A stretch of 64,000 bases of DNA from Pseudomonas ovata (GCF_003131185.1 NZ_QFFU01000019.1:56795-120794), one strand, 5' to 3'; positions 1-8,585 are shown, counted from the first letter of the stretch. Notes: a model not told the origin generated them from the letters alone. Numbers and translations are program-made.

Positions 1-2
1 TG

Positions 3-515
3 CTGCGCCAGGCCGGCGTCATGACCGGCGGCACCGCCGGCATCGCGCTGTTTCTGCATTACAGCTACGCCGTGCCGTTTGGTGCGGCATTCTTTGCGCT
101 CAACCTGCCGTTCTATTACCTGGCGCTGCGGCGCATGGGCGCGGCCTTCACGCTCAAGACCTTTTGCGCGGTGGGGCTGGTGGCGTTCTTCTCCGATTTC
201 CATCCCCGTTTCATCCATATCGACCAGTTGCAGCCGCTGTACGCCGCCCTGGTGGGCAACGCGCTGCTGGGCGTCGGATTCCTGATGCTGTTCCGCCACA
301 AGGCCAGTCTGGGTGGTGTTAACATCCTGGCCTTGTATATCCAGGACCGGTACGGCTTCAAGGCCGGCTGGTCGCAGATGGTGGTCGACCTGTGCGTGCT
401 GGTCGCCTCGCTGAGCTTTATCAGCGCGCCGGTGCTGGCGTTCTCGGTGCTGGGTGCGGTATTGCTGAACTTCATCATTGCGCAAAACCACAGGGCCGAC
501 CGTTACTCGGCCTGA
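3..515 (+). CDS. YitT family membrane protein, C-terminal part
   Basis: The reading frame is already open at base 3, so the true start lies left of the window and only about the last 170 residues are seen. The visible protein is strongly hydrophobic, with roughly four membrane segments (for example around FGAAFFALNLPFYYLALRRM, and near the C terminus AFSVLGAVLLNFIIAQ). The G-V-N-I-L-ALYIQDRYGFKAGW stretch is typical of YitT/DUF161 inner-membrane proteins, whose substrate is not established. It ends 27 bases before the aminotransferase gene, so the two may be co-transcribed. The family call is from recognised sequence style; transport function is inference. Confidence 0.75.
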   Translation: MRQAGVMTGGTAGIALFLHYSYAVPFGAAFFALNLPFYYLALRRMGAAFTLKTFCAVGLVAFFSDFHPRFIHIDQLQPLYAALVGNALLGVGFLMLFRHKASLGGVNILALYIQDRYGFKAGWSQMVVDLCVLVASLSFISAPVLAFSVLGAVLLNFIIAQNHRADRYSA

Positions 516-542
516 TTCATCCAACTTCAGGAGTTTGTCCGC

Positions 543-1739
543 ATGCTTGCCCACGTGGAGTCGTACGCCGGTGACCCGATCCTTTCGCTGATGGAAACCT
601 TTGGCAAGGATCCGCGCACCGACAAGGTCAATCTGAGCATTGGTCTTTACTATGACGCCCAGGGCCGCATCCCGCGCCTGGACACCGCCGTGCAGGCCCA
701 GCATGAGCTGGAGGCCGGCGAGCAGGGCGCCTGCGTGTACCTGCCGATGGAAGGCCTGGCGCCGTATCGCCTGGCGGTGCAGAACCTGCTGTTCGGCGCC
801 GGGCACCCTTTGCTTGAAGCGCGCCGCGTGGCAACCATCCAGACCGTGGGCGGTTCGGGTGCACTGAAAGTGGGGGCGGACTTTCTCAAGTACGCCTTCC
901 CGGACTCGCAGGTCTGGGTCAGTGACCCCACCTGGGAAAACCACATCGCGCTGTTCAGCGGCGCGGGCTTCAAGGTCAACACCTACCCGTACTTCGACAA
1001 GCGTACCGGTGGCGTAGACGTCGAGGCCATGCTCGCTACCCTGCAGGGCCTGCCGGCACGCAGCATCGTGCTGCTGCACCCGTGCTGCCACAACCCCACT
1101 GGCGCGGACCTGAACACCCAGGAATGGGACCGGGTCATCGAGGTGGTCAAGCGCAACGAGCTGATCGCCTTCATGGACATCGCCTACCAGGGCTTTGGCT
1201 ACGGCATGGAGCAGGACGCCTACGCGATTCGTGCCATGGCCGAGGCTGGCGTCACCACGCTGGTCAGCAACTCGTTCTCGAAAATCTTCTCGCTGTACGG
1301 CGAGCGCGTCGGCGGCCTGTCGATCGTGTGTGAAGACGCCGAACTGGCCGAGCGCGTGTTGGGCCAGCTCAAGGCCACGGTACGCCGCAACTACTCCAGC
1401 CCACCGGTGCACGGTGCGCAGATCGTGGCCCGGGTGCTCAATACGCCGGTGCTGCGCGAACAGTGGCTGGCTGAAGTCGAAGCCATGCGCACGCGCATCA
1501 TCGAAATGCGCCAGCGCCTGGTGACGGTGCTGGCCGAGAAGGTGCCGCAGCACGATTTCAGCTTCATCACCCGCCAGCACGGCATGTTCAGCTACACCGG
1601 CCTGACCGCCGAGCAGGTCGAGGAACTCAAGGACACGCACGGCGTGTACCTGATCCGCAGCGGCCGCATGTGCCTGGCGGGCCTGAACGACAGCAACGTC
1701 GACCGCGTCGCCGACGCCATCGCCAGCCTGTTCAAGTAA
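543..1739 (+). CDS. tyrB: Aromatic amino acid aminotransferase (class I PLP enzyme)
   Basis: A 398-residue class I (fold type I) aminotransferase of the AspC/TyrB group, normal full length. It transfers the amino group between aromatic amino acids or aspartate and 2-oxoglutarate in the cytoplasm. The PLP-binding lysine is about K247 in SNSFSKIFSLYGERVGG. N184 of HNPTG and D212 of MDIAYQ are the expected cofactor contacts, and the substrate-carboxylate arginine lies in SGRMCLAGLN near the C terminus. The start ATG follows a purine-rich AGGAG about 8 bases upstream. AspC and TyrB cannot be separated by eye; the SGRMCLAGLN and GLYYDAQGRIP segments favour the Pseudomonas aromatic aminotransferase. 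A REP-type inverted repeat follows the stop. Confidence 0.87.
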   Translation: MLAHVESYAGDPILSLMETFGKDPRTDKVNLSIGLYYDAQGRIPRLDTAVQAQHELEAGEQGACVYLPMEGLAPYRLAVQNLLFGAGHPLLEARRVATIQTVGGSGALKVGADFLKYAFPDSQVWVSDPTWENHIALFSGAGFKVNTYPYFDKRTGGVDVEAMLATLQGLPARSIVLLHPCCHNPTGADLNTQEWDRVIEVVKRNELIAFMDIAYQGFGYGMEQDAYAIRAMAEAGVTTLVSNSFSKIFSLYGERVGGLSIVCEDAELAERVLGQLKATVRRNYSSPPVHGAQIVARVLNTPVLREQWLAEVEAMRTRIIEMRQRLVTVLAEKVPQHDFSFITRQHGMFSYTGLTAEQVEELKDTHGVYLIRSGRMCLAGLNDSNVDRVADAIASLFK

Positions 1740-1769
1740 GCGCTGCCTTGCGGGAGGCGTGCTCCCTCC

Positions 1770-1857
1770 GTAGGAGCGACCAACGGTCGCGAATGCGGGC
1801 CTTCAGGCGCTGAAGGGGCTGGATGTGCCGGCCCTTTCGCGACCGTTGGTCGCTCCC
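1770..1857. repeat. REP-like inverted repeat pair
   Basis: Two arms of about 21 bases (GGAGCGACCAACGGTCGCGA at about 1773 and its complement ending near 1856) face each other across about 42 bases. It lies just after the aminotransferase stop and could act as an mRNA 3' stabiliser or weak terminator. It starts with the GTAGGAGCG core seen in the larger CIR elements but has different inner sequence. Confidence 0.75.
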
Positions 1858-1992
1858 GCAAGATGTATGGCCGCGTGCTGAATACGGGTTCGGCCCACCC
1901 TCCGGCCCTCCCGCTAAGGTCATTGATCTTCTGTAAATCCCTCCGCTCGGCGGGCCGGTCGCCATCAAATCGCCTTCCTGTCGTCTCTTGGC

Positions 1993-2021
1993 TTCATGCC
2001 GGGCGCTTCTGGGCCTATAAT
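1993..2021 (+). promoter_or_regulatory. Candidate sigma-70 promoter of the his genes
   Basis: A perfect TATAAT at 2016-2021 has a weak -35 (TTCATG, 1993-1998) 17 bases upstream. It lies about 37 bases before the hisB start, the only long non-coding gap ahead of the his cluster. The -10 box is convincing and the -35 is poor. Confidence 0.5.
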
Positions 2022-2057
2022 GGCCGCCTTTTTCGCTACTGATTTGCGGAGCTGGTG

Positions 2058-2651
2058 ATGGCCGAACGTAAGGCATCCGTCGAGCGCAATACTCTGGAAA
2101 CCCAGATCAAGGTCTCGATCAACCTGGATGGCACCGGAAAGGCCCGATTCGATATCGGTGTTCCCTTCCTTGAGCACATGCTTGACCAGATCGCCCGGCA
2201 CGGGCTGATCGACCTGGACATCGAGTGCAAGGGCGACCTGGCCATCGACGACCACCACACCGTGGAGGACGTCGGGATCACGCTGGGCCAGGCTTTCAGC
2301 CAGGCCATCGGCGACAAGAAGGGCATCCGTCGCTATGGCCATTCCTATGTGCCTCTCGATGAAGCCCTGTCGCGCGTGGTCATCGACTTCTCGGGCCGTC
2401 CGGGCCTGCAGATGCATGTGCCGTACACCCGTGCGGTGGTCGGTCGTTTCGACGTCGACCTGTTTCAGGAATTCTTCCAGGGCTTCGTCAACCACGCCCT
2501 GGTCAGCCTGCACATCGACAACCTGCGCGGCACCAACACGCACCACCAGATCGAAACCGTCTTCAAGGCGTTCGGTCGCGCGCTGCGCATGGCCGTCGAG
2601 CTCGACGAGCGCATGGCCGGGCAGATGCCGTCGACCAAGGGTGTGCTCTGA
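2058..2651 (+). CDS. hisB: Imidazoleglycerol-phosphate dehydratase
   Basis: A 197-residue monofunctional HisB, the length usual in Pseudomonas (no fused histidinol-phosphatase domain). It dehydrates imidazole-glycerol phosphate to imidazole-acetol phosphate, step 6 of histidine synthesis. The two manganese-binding signatures are present: DDHHTVED near residue 65 and NTHHQIE near residue 165. An in-frame GTG lies directly before the ATG at 2058; the ATG is chosen because the protein then begins MAERKASVERNT as in relatives, with GGAG about 9 bases upstream. Its TGA overlaps the hisH ATG by one base, indicating translational coupling. Confidence 0.96.
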   Translation: MAERKASVERNTLETQIKVSINLDGTGKARFDIGVPFLEHMLDQIARHGLIDLDIECKGDLAIDDHHTVEDVGITLGQAFSQAIGDKKGIRRYGHSYVPLDEALSRVVIDFSGRPGLQMHVPYTRAVVGRFDVDLFQEFFQGFVNHALVSLHIDNLRGTNTHHQIETVFKAFGRALRMAVELDERMAGQMPSTKGVL

Positions 2652-3289
2652 TGCAGACAGTAGCCGTCATCGACTACGGCATGGGCAACCTGCACTCGGT
2701 CGCCAAGGCACTTGAGCACGTCGGCGCCGGCAAGGTGATCATCACCAGCGACGCCAAAGTGATTCGCGAAGCCGACCGCGTGGTATTCCCCGGTGTCGGC
2801 GCGATCCGCGACTGCATGGCCGAGATCCGCCGCCTGGGCTTTGACACGCTGGTGCACGAGGTGAGCAAGGACCGTCCGTTCCTGGGCATCTGCGTCGGCA
2901 TGCAGGCCTTGCTCGAGCGCAGTGAAGAAAACGACGGCGTCGACTGCATCGACCTGTTCCCCGGCCAGGTGAAGTTCTTCGGCAAGGACCTGCACGAAGA
3001 CGGCGAGCACCTCAAGGTGCCGCACATGGGCTGGAACCAGGTCACCCAGGCCGTCGACCACCCGCTGTGGCACGACATCCCGGACCAGGCGCGCTTCTAC
3101 TTCGTGCACAGCTACTACATTGCCGCCGGCAACCCGCGCCAGGTCGTGGGTCGCGGGCACTACGGCGTCGACTTCGCCGCCGCCCTGGCCGAAGGCTCGC
3201 GCTTTGCCGTGCAGTTCCACCCCGAGAAAAGCCATACCCACGGCCTGCAACTGTTGCAGAACTTCGTGGCCTGGGACGGGCGCTGGTAA
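2651..3289 (+). CDS. hisH: Imidazole glycerol phosphate synthase, glutaminase subunit
   Basis: A 212-residue class I glutamine amidotransferase. It releases ammonia from glutamine and passes it through HisF, which makes IGP and AICAR. The catalytic triad is visible: Cys81 in FLGICVGMQ, and His190/Glu192 in QFHPEKSH. The oxyanion-type PGVGA is near residue 47. It overlaps hisB by one base. Its partner hisF lies about 1.3 kb downstream, after the DUF2164 gene, a REP pair, hisA and a CIR repeat, rather than directly adjacent. Confidence 0.96.
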   Translation: MQTVAVIDYGMGNLHSVAKALEHVGAGKVIITSDAKVIREADRVVFPGVGAIRDCMAEIRRLGFDTLVHEVSKDRPFLGICVGMQALLERSEENDGVDCIDLFPGQVKFFGKDLHEDGEHLKVPHMGWNQVTQAVDHPLWHDIPDQARFYFVHSYYIAAGNPRQVVGRGHYGVDFAAALAEGSRFAVQFHPEKSHTHGLQLLQNFVAWDGRW

Positions 3290-3294
3290 GCCGC

Positions 3295-3555
3295 ATGAGC
3301 CGAGCCAAGTCCCGCACGCCCACCCTGAAGCTGACCCCCGAACAGGAGCAGGACGCGATCCACACGCTCAAGCGCCTGTTCGCCGAGCGTTTCGAACTGG
3401 AGCTGGGCTCGTTCGAGGTGGCCGAGGTGCTGGAACTGTTCGGCCGCGAGATCGCACCGCATTACTACAATCGAGCCCTGTTCGATGCCCAGCAGTTGCT
3501 CAAGGAACGCTTCGAAATGATCGAAAGCGACCTGTGGGCGCTGGAAAAAGATTAA
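3295..3555 (+). CDS. DUF2164 family small protein
   Basis: An 86-residue soluble protein that starts 5 bases after the hisH stop and looks co-transcribed with the his genes. Sequence such as KLTPEQEQDAIHTLKRLFAERF and FGREIAPHYYNRALFDAQ matches the DUF2164 family, which has no established activity. It is mostly helical and acidic/basic mixed, with no signal peptide or membrane segment. It commonly sits between hisH and hisA in Pseudomonas; no role in histidine synthesis is known. A REP pair follows its stop. Confidence 0.85.
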   Translation: MSRAKSRTPTLKLTPEQEQDAIHTLKRLFAERFELELGSFEVAEVLELFGREIAPHYYNRALFDAQQLLKERFEMIESDLWALEKD

Positions 3556-3573
3556 GAGAGCGCACGACGACCC

Positions 3574-3632
3574 GTAGGAGCGGCTTGGGCCGCGAGCGGT
3601 GGCGTCTGTTTCGCGGCTCAAGCCGCTCCTAC
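3574..3632. repeat. REP-like inverted repeat pair
   Basis: A compact hairpin: GTAGGAGCGGCTTGGGCCGC at the left and GCGGCTCAAGCCGCTCCTAC at the right with about 19 bases between. It sits between the DUF2164 gene and hisA, and ends 16 bases before the hisA start (AAGGA ribosome site in between), so it could modulate read-through into hisA. Confidence 0.8.
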
Positions 3633-3648
3633 GAATCAAGGAAAAACA

Positions 3649-4386
3649 ATGCTGATCATTCCTGCAATCGACCTCAAAGACGGTGCGTGCGTGCGCTTGC
3701 GCCAGGGCCGCATGGAAGACTCCACGGTGTTTTCCGATGACCCGGTCAGCATGGCCGCCAAGTGGGTCGAGGGTGGCTGCCGCCGCCTGCACCTGGTCGA
3801 CCTGAACGGCGCCTTTGAAGGTCAGCCGGTCAACGGTGAGGTGGTCACGGCCATTGCCAGGCGCTATCCGCACCTGCCGATCCAGATCGGTGGCGGCATT
3901 CGTTCGCTGGAAACCATCGAGCACTACGTCAAGGCCGGTGTCAGCTACGTCATCATCGGCACCAAGGCGGTCAAGGAACCCGAGTTCGTGGCCGAGGCCT
4001 GCCGGGCGTTTCCGGGCAAGGTGATTGTCGGCCTGGACGCCAAGGACGGTTTCGTCGCCACCGACGGCTGGGCCGAGATCAGCACAGTGCAGGTCATCGA
4101 CCTGGCCAAGCGTTTCGAGGCCGATGGCGTCTCGGCGATCGTCTACACCGACATTGCCAAGGACGGCATGATGCAGGGTTGCAACGTGCCGTTCACCGCC
4201 GCGCTGGCGCAGGCCACGCGCATTCCGGTGATCGCCTCCGGTGGCATCCATAACCTGGGTGACATCAAGACCCTGCTGGACGCCAGGGCGCCAGGCATCA
4301 TCGGCGCGATCACCGGCCGTGCGATCTACGAAGGCACCCTGGACGTCGCCGAGGCCCAGGCTTTCTGCGATAACTACACGCGCTAA
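3649..4386 (+). CDS. hisA: ProFAR isomerase
   Basis: A 245-residue (beta-alpha)8 barrel, 1-(5-phosphoribosyl)-5-[(5-phosphoribosylamino)methylideneamino]imidazole-4-carboxamide isomerase, step 4 of histidine synthesis. The general base Asp is in PAIDLKDG at the N terminus and the general acid Asp is in YTDIAKDGMM. Phosphate-binding glycines appear in QIGGGIRS and ASGGIHNL. Full length, preceded by AAGGA 8 bases upstream of the ATG. The next gene hisF is separated by about 250 bases holding a large repeat, so the two half-barrel paralogues are no longer tightly coupled. Confidence 0.96.
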   Translation: MLIIPAIDLKDGACVRLRQGRMEDSTVFSDDPVSMAAKWVEGGCRRLHLVDLNGAFEGQPVNGEVVTAIARRYPHLPIQIGGGIRSLETIEHYVKAGVSYVIIGTKAVKEPEFVAEACRAFPGKVIVGLDAKDGFVATDGWAEISTVQVIDLAKRFEADGVSAIVYTDIAKDGMMQGCNVPFTAALAQATRIPVIASGGIHNLGDIKTLLDARAPGIIGAITGRAIYEGTLDVAEAQAFCDNYTR

Positions 4387-4402
4387 CAACGCTCGCTAAC
4401 AG

Positions 4403-4618
4403 GTAGGAGCGCGCTTGCCCGCGACCGAGTGCGCAGCGCTCGCAAAAGTCTCGGAAACGCCACAATTTTACGACTGCTAACGCAGCCGGTCGCGGTGGTC
4501 CGGCATACCGGCAAGCGCGCTCCCACAACCGGAGGCTGCGTTAGCAGTCGTAAATTTTCAGCGGCCACACAAATTTTGCGAGCGCTGCGCACTCGGTCGC
4601 GGGCAAGCGCGCTCCTAC
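4403..4618. repeat. CIR composite repeat, double copy between hisA and hisF
   Basis: The largest uninterrupted two-element arrangement in the window. The first element runs B then complementary C, with its right outer arm carrying the variant CCGGCATACCGG. It is directly followed by a second element in the opposite order (C then complementary B) ending GCGCGCTCCTAC at 4618. Inner arms are GAGTGCGCAGCGCTCGC (B) and CTGCGTTAGCAGTCGTAAA (C). The array lies inside the his operon and ends 17 bases before the hisF start; it would form a long stem in the transcript. Confidence 0.85.
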
Positions 4619-4635
4619 AACCGGAGATTGACCCC

Positions 4636-5406
4636 ATGGCTTTGGCCAAACGCATCATCCCTTGCCTGGACGTCGACAACGGCCGTGTGGTCAAGGGCGT
4701 CAAGTTCGAGAACATCCGCGATGCCGGCGACCCGGTGGAAATCGCCCGGCGCTATAACGAGCAGGGCGCGGACGAAATTACCTTCCTGGACATCACCGCC
4801 AGCGTTGATGGCCGCGACACCACGCTGCACACCGTCGAGCGCATGGCCAGCCAGGTGTTCATCCCGCTGACCGTGGGCGGTGGCGTGCGCACCGTGCAGG
4901 ACATCCGCAACCTGCTCAATGCCGGCGCCGACAAGGTGTCGATCAACACCGCCGCGGTCTTCACGCCCGAGTTCGTTGGCGAGGCTGCCTCGCGTTTCGG
5001 CTCGCAGTGCATCGTGGTGGCCATCGACGCCAAGAAGGTCTCCGGCCCCGGTGAACCTCCGCGCTGGGAGATCTTCACCCACGGCGGTCGCAAGCCGACC
5101 GGGCTGGATGCCGTGGAGTGGGCGAAAAAGATGGAAGGCCTGGGCGCCGGTGAAATCCTGCTGACCAGCATGGACCAGGACGGCATGAAGAACGGCTTCG
5201 ACCTGGGCGTGACCCGCGCCATCAGCGATGCGCTGGGCATTCCGGTGATCGCCTCGGGCGGCGTCGGCAACCTGGAACACCTGGCGGCCGGTGTGCTCGA
5301 AGGCCATGCCAGCGCCGTACTGGCGGCCAGCATCTTCCACTTCGGCGAATACACCGTGCCCGAAGCCAAGGCCTACATGGCCCAGCGTGGCATCGTGGTG
5401 CGCTGA
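4636..5406 (+). CDS. hisF: Imidazole glycerol phosphate synthase, cyclase subunit
   Basis: A 256-residue (beta-alpha)8 barrel that takes ammonia from HisH and converts PRFAR to IGP and AICAR. Catalytic Asp11 is in PCLDVDNGRVVKG and the second Asp in LTSMDQDGMKNG. Phosphate sites are GGGVRT and ASGGVGN. The frame stays open upstream to 4429, but that extension is only translated CIR repeat. The ATG at 4636 gives the canonical MALAKRIIPCLDVD start and has GGAG about 12 bases upstream. Last gene of the his run, since the next gene begins about 80 bases on with no ribosome site overlap. Confidence 0.96.
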   Translation: MALAKRIIPCLDVDNGRVVKGVKFENIRDAGDPVEIARRYNEQGADEITFLDITASVDGRDTTLHTVERMASQVFIPLTVGGGVRTVQDIRNLLNAGADKVSINTAAVFTPEFVGEAASRFGSQCIVVAIDAKKVSGPGEPPRWEIFTHGGRKPTGLDAVEWAKKMEGLGAGEILLTSMDQDGMKNGFDLGVTRAISDALGIPVIASGGVGNLEHLAAGVLEGHASAVLAASIFHFGEYTVPEAKAYMAQRGIVVR

Positions 5407-5485
5407 GCCGACTGGCTGCCGGGGCGGGCAAACGTTCGTCCCGGTAGACAGCCTGGCTGCTTCGCGGCACTCTGCACCGGTCGTC

Positions 5486-6262
5486 ATGTTCGAGTCCCGG
5501 AATATGCTCAAGGGTCTTTTGCTTGTCCTGCTGGGTCTGGTTCCTTTGCTCAGCGCCGTGGCGCGTGGCGGTGAGGGAGGCGTGCGCAAGATCGTCCTGC
5601 TGACCGAGAACTACCCGCCGTACAACATGGCGATCGACGGTCGCAACTTCGCCCAGGGCAGTAACCTCGATGGCATCTCGGTGCAGATCATGCGCGAGAC
5701 GTTCAAGCGCGCCGGGGTCGAGTACAACCTGACGCTGCGCTTTCCGTGGGAGCGGGTCTACAAGCTGGCCCTGGAAAACCCGGGCTACGCGGTGTTCTCC
5801 ACGGTGCGCACGCCCGAGCGCGAGCCGTTGTTCAAGTGGGTCGGGCCGATTGCTCCGGTGCAGTGGGTGCTGCTGGCGCGGGCCGACAGCCCGATCGTGG
5901 CGCTTACCGACCTTGAGCAGGCCAAGAGCTACCGCGTAGGCGCCTACAAGGGCGACGCGGTGGCCGAGCACTTGCTGCGCCAGGGCTTCGATCCGGTGCT
6001 GATGCTGCGCGACCAGGACAATCCGCGCCGGCTGGTCAACGGTCAGCTCGACCTGTGGGCGACCGCCGACCCGGTCGGCCGCTGGCTGGCGCGCCAGGAC
6101 GGCATCACCGGACTCAAGACCGTGCTGCGCTTCAACAAGGCCGAGCTGTACCTGGCGCTGAACAAGGACACCCCGCAACCCTTGGTGGACCGCTTGCAAA
6201 AAGCCCTGGACCAGATGCGCGCCGAAGGCCTGATCGAACAGATCATGGACAAGTACTTGTAG
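5486..6262 (+). CDS. Periplasmic amino-acid-type solute-binding protein (family 3)
   Basis: A protein of about 258 residues of the bacterial extracellular solute-binding family 3. An N-terminal signal peptide (LLLVLLGLVPLLSAVARGG) is followed by KIVLLTENYPPYNMAIDGRN, the usual first strand of such domains. No ABC permease or ATPase adjoins it, so it may be an orphan binding protein or a periplasmic sensor-like domain. Two starts are possible, 5486 (MFESRN) and 5504 (MLKGLL); the second gives a more standard signal peptide, and neither has a strong ribosome site. The ligand cannot be read from sequence. Such orphan paralogues are common near hisF in Pseudomonas. Confidence 0.78.
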   Translation: MFESRNMLKGLLLVLLGLVPLLSAVARGGEGGVRKIVLLTENYPPYNMAIDGRNFAQGSNLDGISVQIMRETFKRAGVEYNLTLRFPWERVYKLALENPGYAVFSTVRTPEREPLFKWVGPIAPVQWVLLARADSPIVALTDLEQAKSYRVGAYKGDAVAEHLLRQGFDPVLMLRDQDNPRRLVNGQLDLWATADPVGRWLARQDGITGLKTVLRFNKAELYLALNKDTPQPLVDRLQKALDQMRAEGLIEQIMDKYL

Positions 6263-6299
6263 GGCGCGCGATACCGATCAATCCGGACTGACACGCGGT

Positions 6300-6425
6300 G
6301 GTGGGAGGGGGCTCTGCCGGAATGCCGGACCCCCGCGATTGAGCGTGAAGCGCTCACAGAAATCCATGAAGCGCTGCAAATTTACGACTGCTGGCGCAGC
6401 CGGTCGCCGCTGAAGCCGCTCCTAC
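6300..6425. repeat. Decayed CIR repeat
   Basis: A degenerate member between converging genes. It keeps a B-like stretch (TGAGCGTGAAGCGCTCACAGAAATC), a core CATGAAGCGCTGCAAATTTACGACTGCTGGCGCAGCCGGTCG, and a right arm altered to CCGCTGAAGCCGCTCCTAC. The left arm has become GGGAGGGGGCTCTGCCGGAATGCC. It resembles the decayed copy at 51762. Confidence 0.6.
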
Positions 6426-6455
6426 GAGGTGGCTGCGTGACCGCGACAGGCTGTA

Positions 6456-7235
6456 TCAGCGGTACACGCCGTCCTTGCCGTGCCCGGCCATGGCCTTGTT
6501 GCCGCGCAGGCTGATCATGTGGCTCAGCTCGATCCATTCCACGCCCTGGGCCTTGAGCCTGGGCAGCTCGCGTTCCAGCACCTCCAGGGTGACCGGATAG
6601 GGGTGGCCGATGACCACGGCACTGCCTTGTTCACGCGCCAGGCGGATGGCCGTGTGCAGTTGCCGGGTGATGGCCTCGGCGGTGCGCTCATCATCGAGAA
6701 ATACATCCCGCGACAGGCTGGCCAGTCCGATCTTCTGTGCCTCGGCGGCAGCCACGGTACGGGCGCTGGTACGGCTGTCGACGAAAAACAGATGGCGACG
6801 CTGCAGCTCGGCCATCAGCCAGGCCATCGCGCCTGTCTCGGCGGTCATGCGACTGCCCATGTGGTTATTGACGCCGGCAGCGAACGGCACCTTGAGCAGC
6901 GCGGCGTCCAGGCGGCCTTGCAGCTCGGTGGTCGGCAGACCGGGGTGCCAGGCGTAGGGGCCGGTGGCCGGATCCATCGGCATGTGCAGGATCACCGTCT
7001 TGCCGGCCTTGTGCGCCTGCCGGGCAAACTCGGTGGCGTGCGGGGTGTCAGGCATGATTGCCAGGGTCACCGGCCCCGGCAGGGCCAGCGTGCGGCTGTC
7101 CCTGGCCGGGTTCTGCCCCAGGTCGTCGATGATCACGCTCAGGTAGGCGCGCGCCGGTGGCTGGCCGGCGGCGCTGAACGTCAGGCTGGCCAGCAGCAAT
7201 GCCAGCGCCAGCCGCAGTCGAGGGAAACCGCGCAT
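6456..7235 (-). CDS. YibQ-like divergent polysaccharide deacetylase
   Basis: A 259-residue secreted protein with a signal peptide (LALALLLASLTFSAAG). It belongs to the divergent polysaccharide deacetylase group (DUF610/YibQ), NodB-like fold. Metal-site type motifs seen are IIDDLGQN near residue 37, ILHMPMDP, GVNNHMGSRM and VIGHPYPVTL. Activity is not settled for the family; a role in the cell envelope is inferred from location. Its ATG overlaps the stop of the upstream S41 protease gene by one base, and with envC these form a three-gene minus-strand operon (envC, ctp, yibQ). Confidence 0.85.
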   Translation of the reverse strand: MRGFPRLRLALALLLASLTFSAAGQPPARAYLSVIIDDLGQNPARDSRTLALPGPVTLAIMPDTPHATEFARQAHKAGKTVILHMPMDPATGPYAWHPGLPTTELQGRLDAALLKVPFAAGVNNHMGSRMTAETGAMAWLMAELQRRHLFFVDSRTSARTVAAAEAQKIGLASLSRDVFLDDERTAEAITRQLHTAIRLAREQGSAVVIGHPYPVTLEVLERELPRLKAQGVEWIELSHMISLRGNKAMAGHGKDGVYR

Positions 7236-8554
7236 CAGTTGCCGCGGGTGATACTCAGGCCCTTGAGCAGGCTGAGGGCCTGATTGAGCTGGTAATCCTC
7301 ATCCTGCGGCCGTGCCTTGCCAGGGGTGCTCTTGACCGTCGGCTTGTCGGCGCCGCCGTTGCCATTGCCCAGGTGACCGAGCAGGTCGGCTTCGCGGTAG
7401 TTCTCGCCATCGGCCTCGCTGGTGAGCTTGGCACGACGCACCACGATGTCCGGGTTGATGCCCTGCGCCTGGATCGAGCGGCCGTTGGGCGTGTAGTACA
7501 GCGCGGTGGTGATCTTCAGGGCGCGGTCGTTGTTCAGTGGCAATACGGTCTGCACCGAGCCTTTGCCGAACGTGTCGGTGCCCATGAGGATGCCGCGCTT
7601 CTGGTCTTGCAGGGCGCCGGCGACGATTTCCGAGGCCGAGGCGCTGCCGCCGTTGATCAGCACGGCCAGGGGCACGCCCTCGCTGGCGTCGGCCGGGTCG
7701 GCATAGAAGCGCAGCTCGGAGTTGGCGATGCGGCCCTTGGTGTAGACGATCATGCCCTTGGTCAGGAAGTGGTCGGCCACGGCCACCGCCGCCTGCAACA
7801 CGCCGCCCGGGTTGTTGCGCAGGTCAAGGATGACACCGCTGAGCTTCTTGTTGCCGTTGTCCTTGCGCAGCTTGGCCAGCGCCTTGCCGACCTCGTCGCC
7901 GGTCTTGACCTGGAACTGGGTGATGCGGATATAGCCATAGCCGCTTTCAAGCAGCTGTGCCTTGACGCTCTTGACCTGGATGATGGCCCGCGCCAGGGTC
8001 ACATCGAACGGAGTGCCGCCGTCGCGCACCAGGGTCAGGGTGATTTTCTCCCCGATCTTGCCGCGCATCTTGTCGACCGCTTCCTGCATGGTCTGGCCCT
8101 GGGTCGGCGCGCCGTTGATCTTGACGATCAGGTCACCGGCCTCGATGCCGGCCTTGGACGCCGGGGTGTCGTCGATGGGCGAGACCACCTTGACGAAACC
8201 GTCCTCGACGCCCACTTCGATGCCCAGGCCGCCGAATTCACCGCTGGTGCTTTCCTGCAGCTCCTGGAAGTCTTCCGGGCCCAGGTAGGCCGAGTGCGGG
8301 TCAAGGTTGCTGAGCATGCCCTTGATGGCATTCTCCAGCAGGGTCTTGTCGTCGACCGGCTCGACATAGGCGGCCTTGACCCGGTCCAGCACTTCGGCAA
8401 AGGTGCGCAGCTCGTCCAGTGGCAATGGCGCCTTGGCATTGGCGGGGGCGACTGCCGGGGCTGGCGCGATTTTCTCGGCGGCCAGGGCCAGCGGTGCGCC
8501 GACCACAAGGGCAACCGCCAGGGCCAGCGAGGTAAGGCGGGACAGATGCTGCAT
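7235..8554 (-). CDS. S41 family carboxy-terminal processing protease
   Basis: A 439-residue periplasmic S41 (CtpA-like) serine protease. The start at 8554 (MQHLSRLTSLALAVALVVG) gives a clean signal peptide; the open frame further upstream runs into the end of envC and is not expected to be coding. Order: signal peptide, helical N-terminal region, PDZ domain (GLGIEVGVEDGFVKVVSPID region), then the catalytic core. The catalytic Ser is in INGGSASASEIVAGAL and the Lys in GTDTFGKGSVQ. A glutamine/lysine-rich tail follows. It lies between EnvC and a YibQ-like protein, as in many gammaproteobacteria, suggesting a role in peptidoglycan hydrolase control or protein turnover. Confidence 0.9.
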   Translation of the reverse strand: MQHLSRLTSLALAVALVVGAPLALAAEKIAPAPAVAPANAKAPLPLDELRTFAEVLDRVKAAYVEPVDDKTLLENAIKGMLSNLDPHSAYLGPEDFQELQESTSGEFGGLGIEVGVEDGFVKVVSPIDDTPASKAGIEAGDLIVKINGAPTQGQTMQEAVDKMRGKIGEKITLTLVRDGGTPFDVTLARAIIQVKSVKAQLLESGYGYIRITQFQVKTGDEVGKALAKLRKDNGNKKLSGVILDLRNNPGGVLQAAVAVADHFLTKGMIVYTKGRIANSELRFYADPADASEGVPLAVLINGGSASASEIVAGALQDQKRGILMGTDTFGKGSVQTVLPLNNDRALKITTALYYTPNGRSIQAQGINPDIVVRRAKLTSEADGENYREADLLGHLGNGNGGADKPTVKSTPGKARPQDEDYQLNQALSLLKGLSITRGN

Positions 8555-8585
8555 GCTGACAAGCTCCTGAAGAAGGTGGTGCCGC

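Noticed and set aside
4429..4635. N-terminal extension of hisF (69 extra residues)
   Set aside because: The extension is translated CIR repeat; HisF proteins start at MALAKRIIPCLD.
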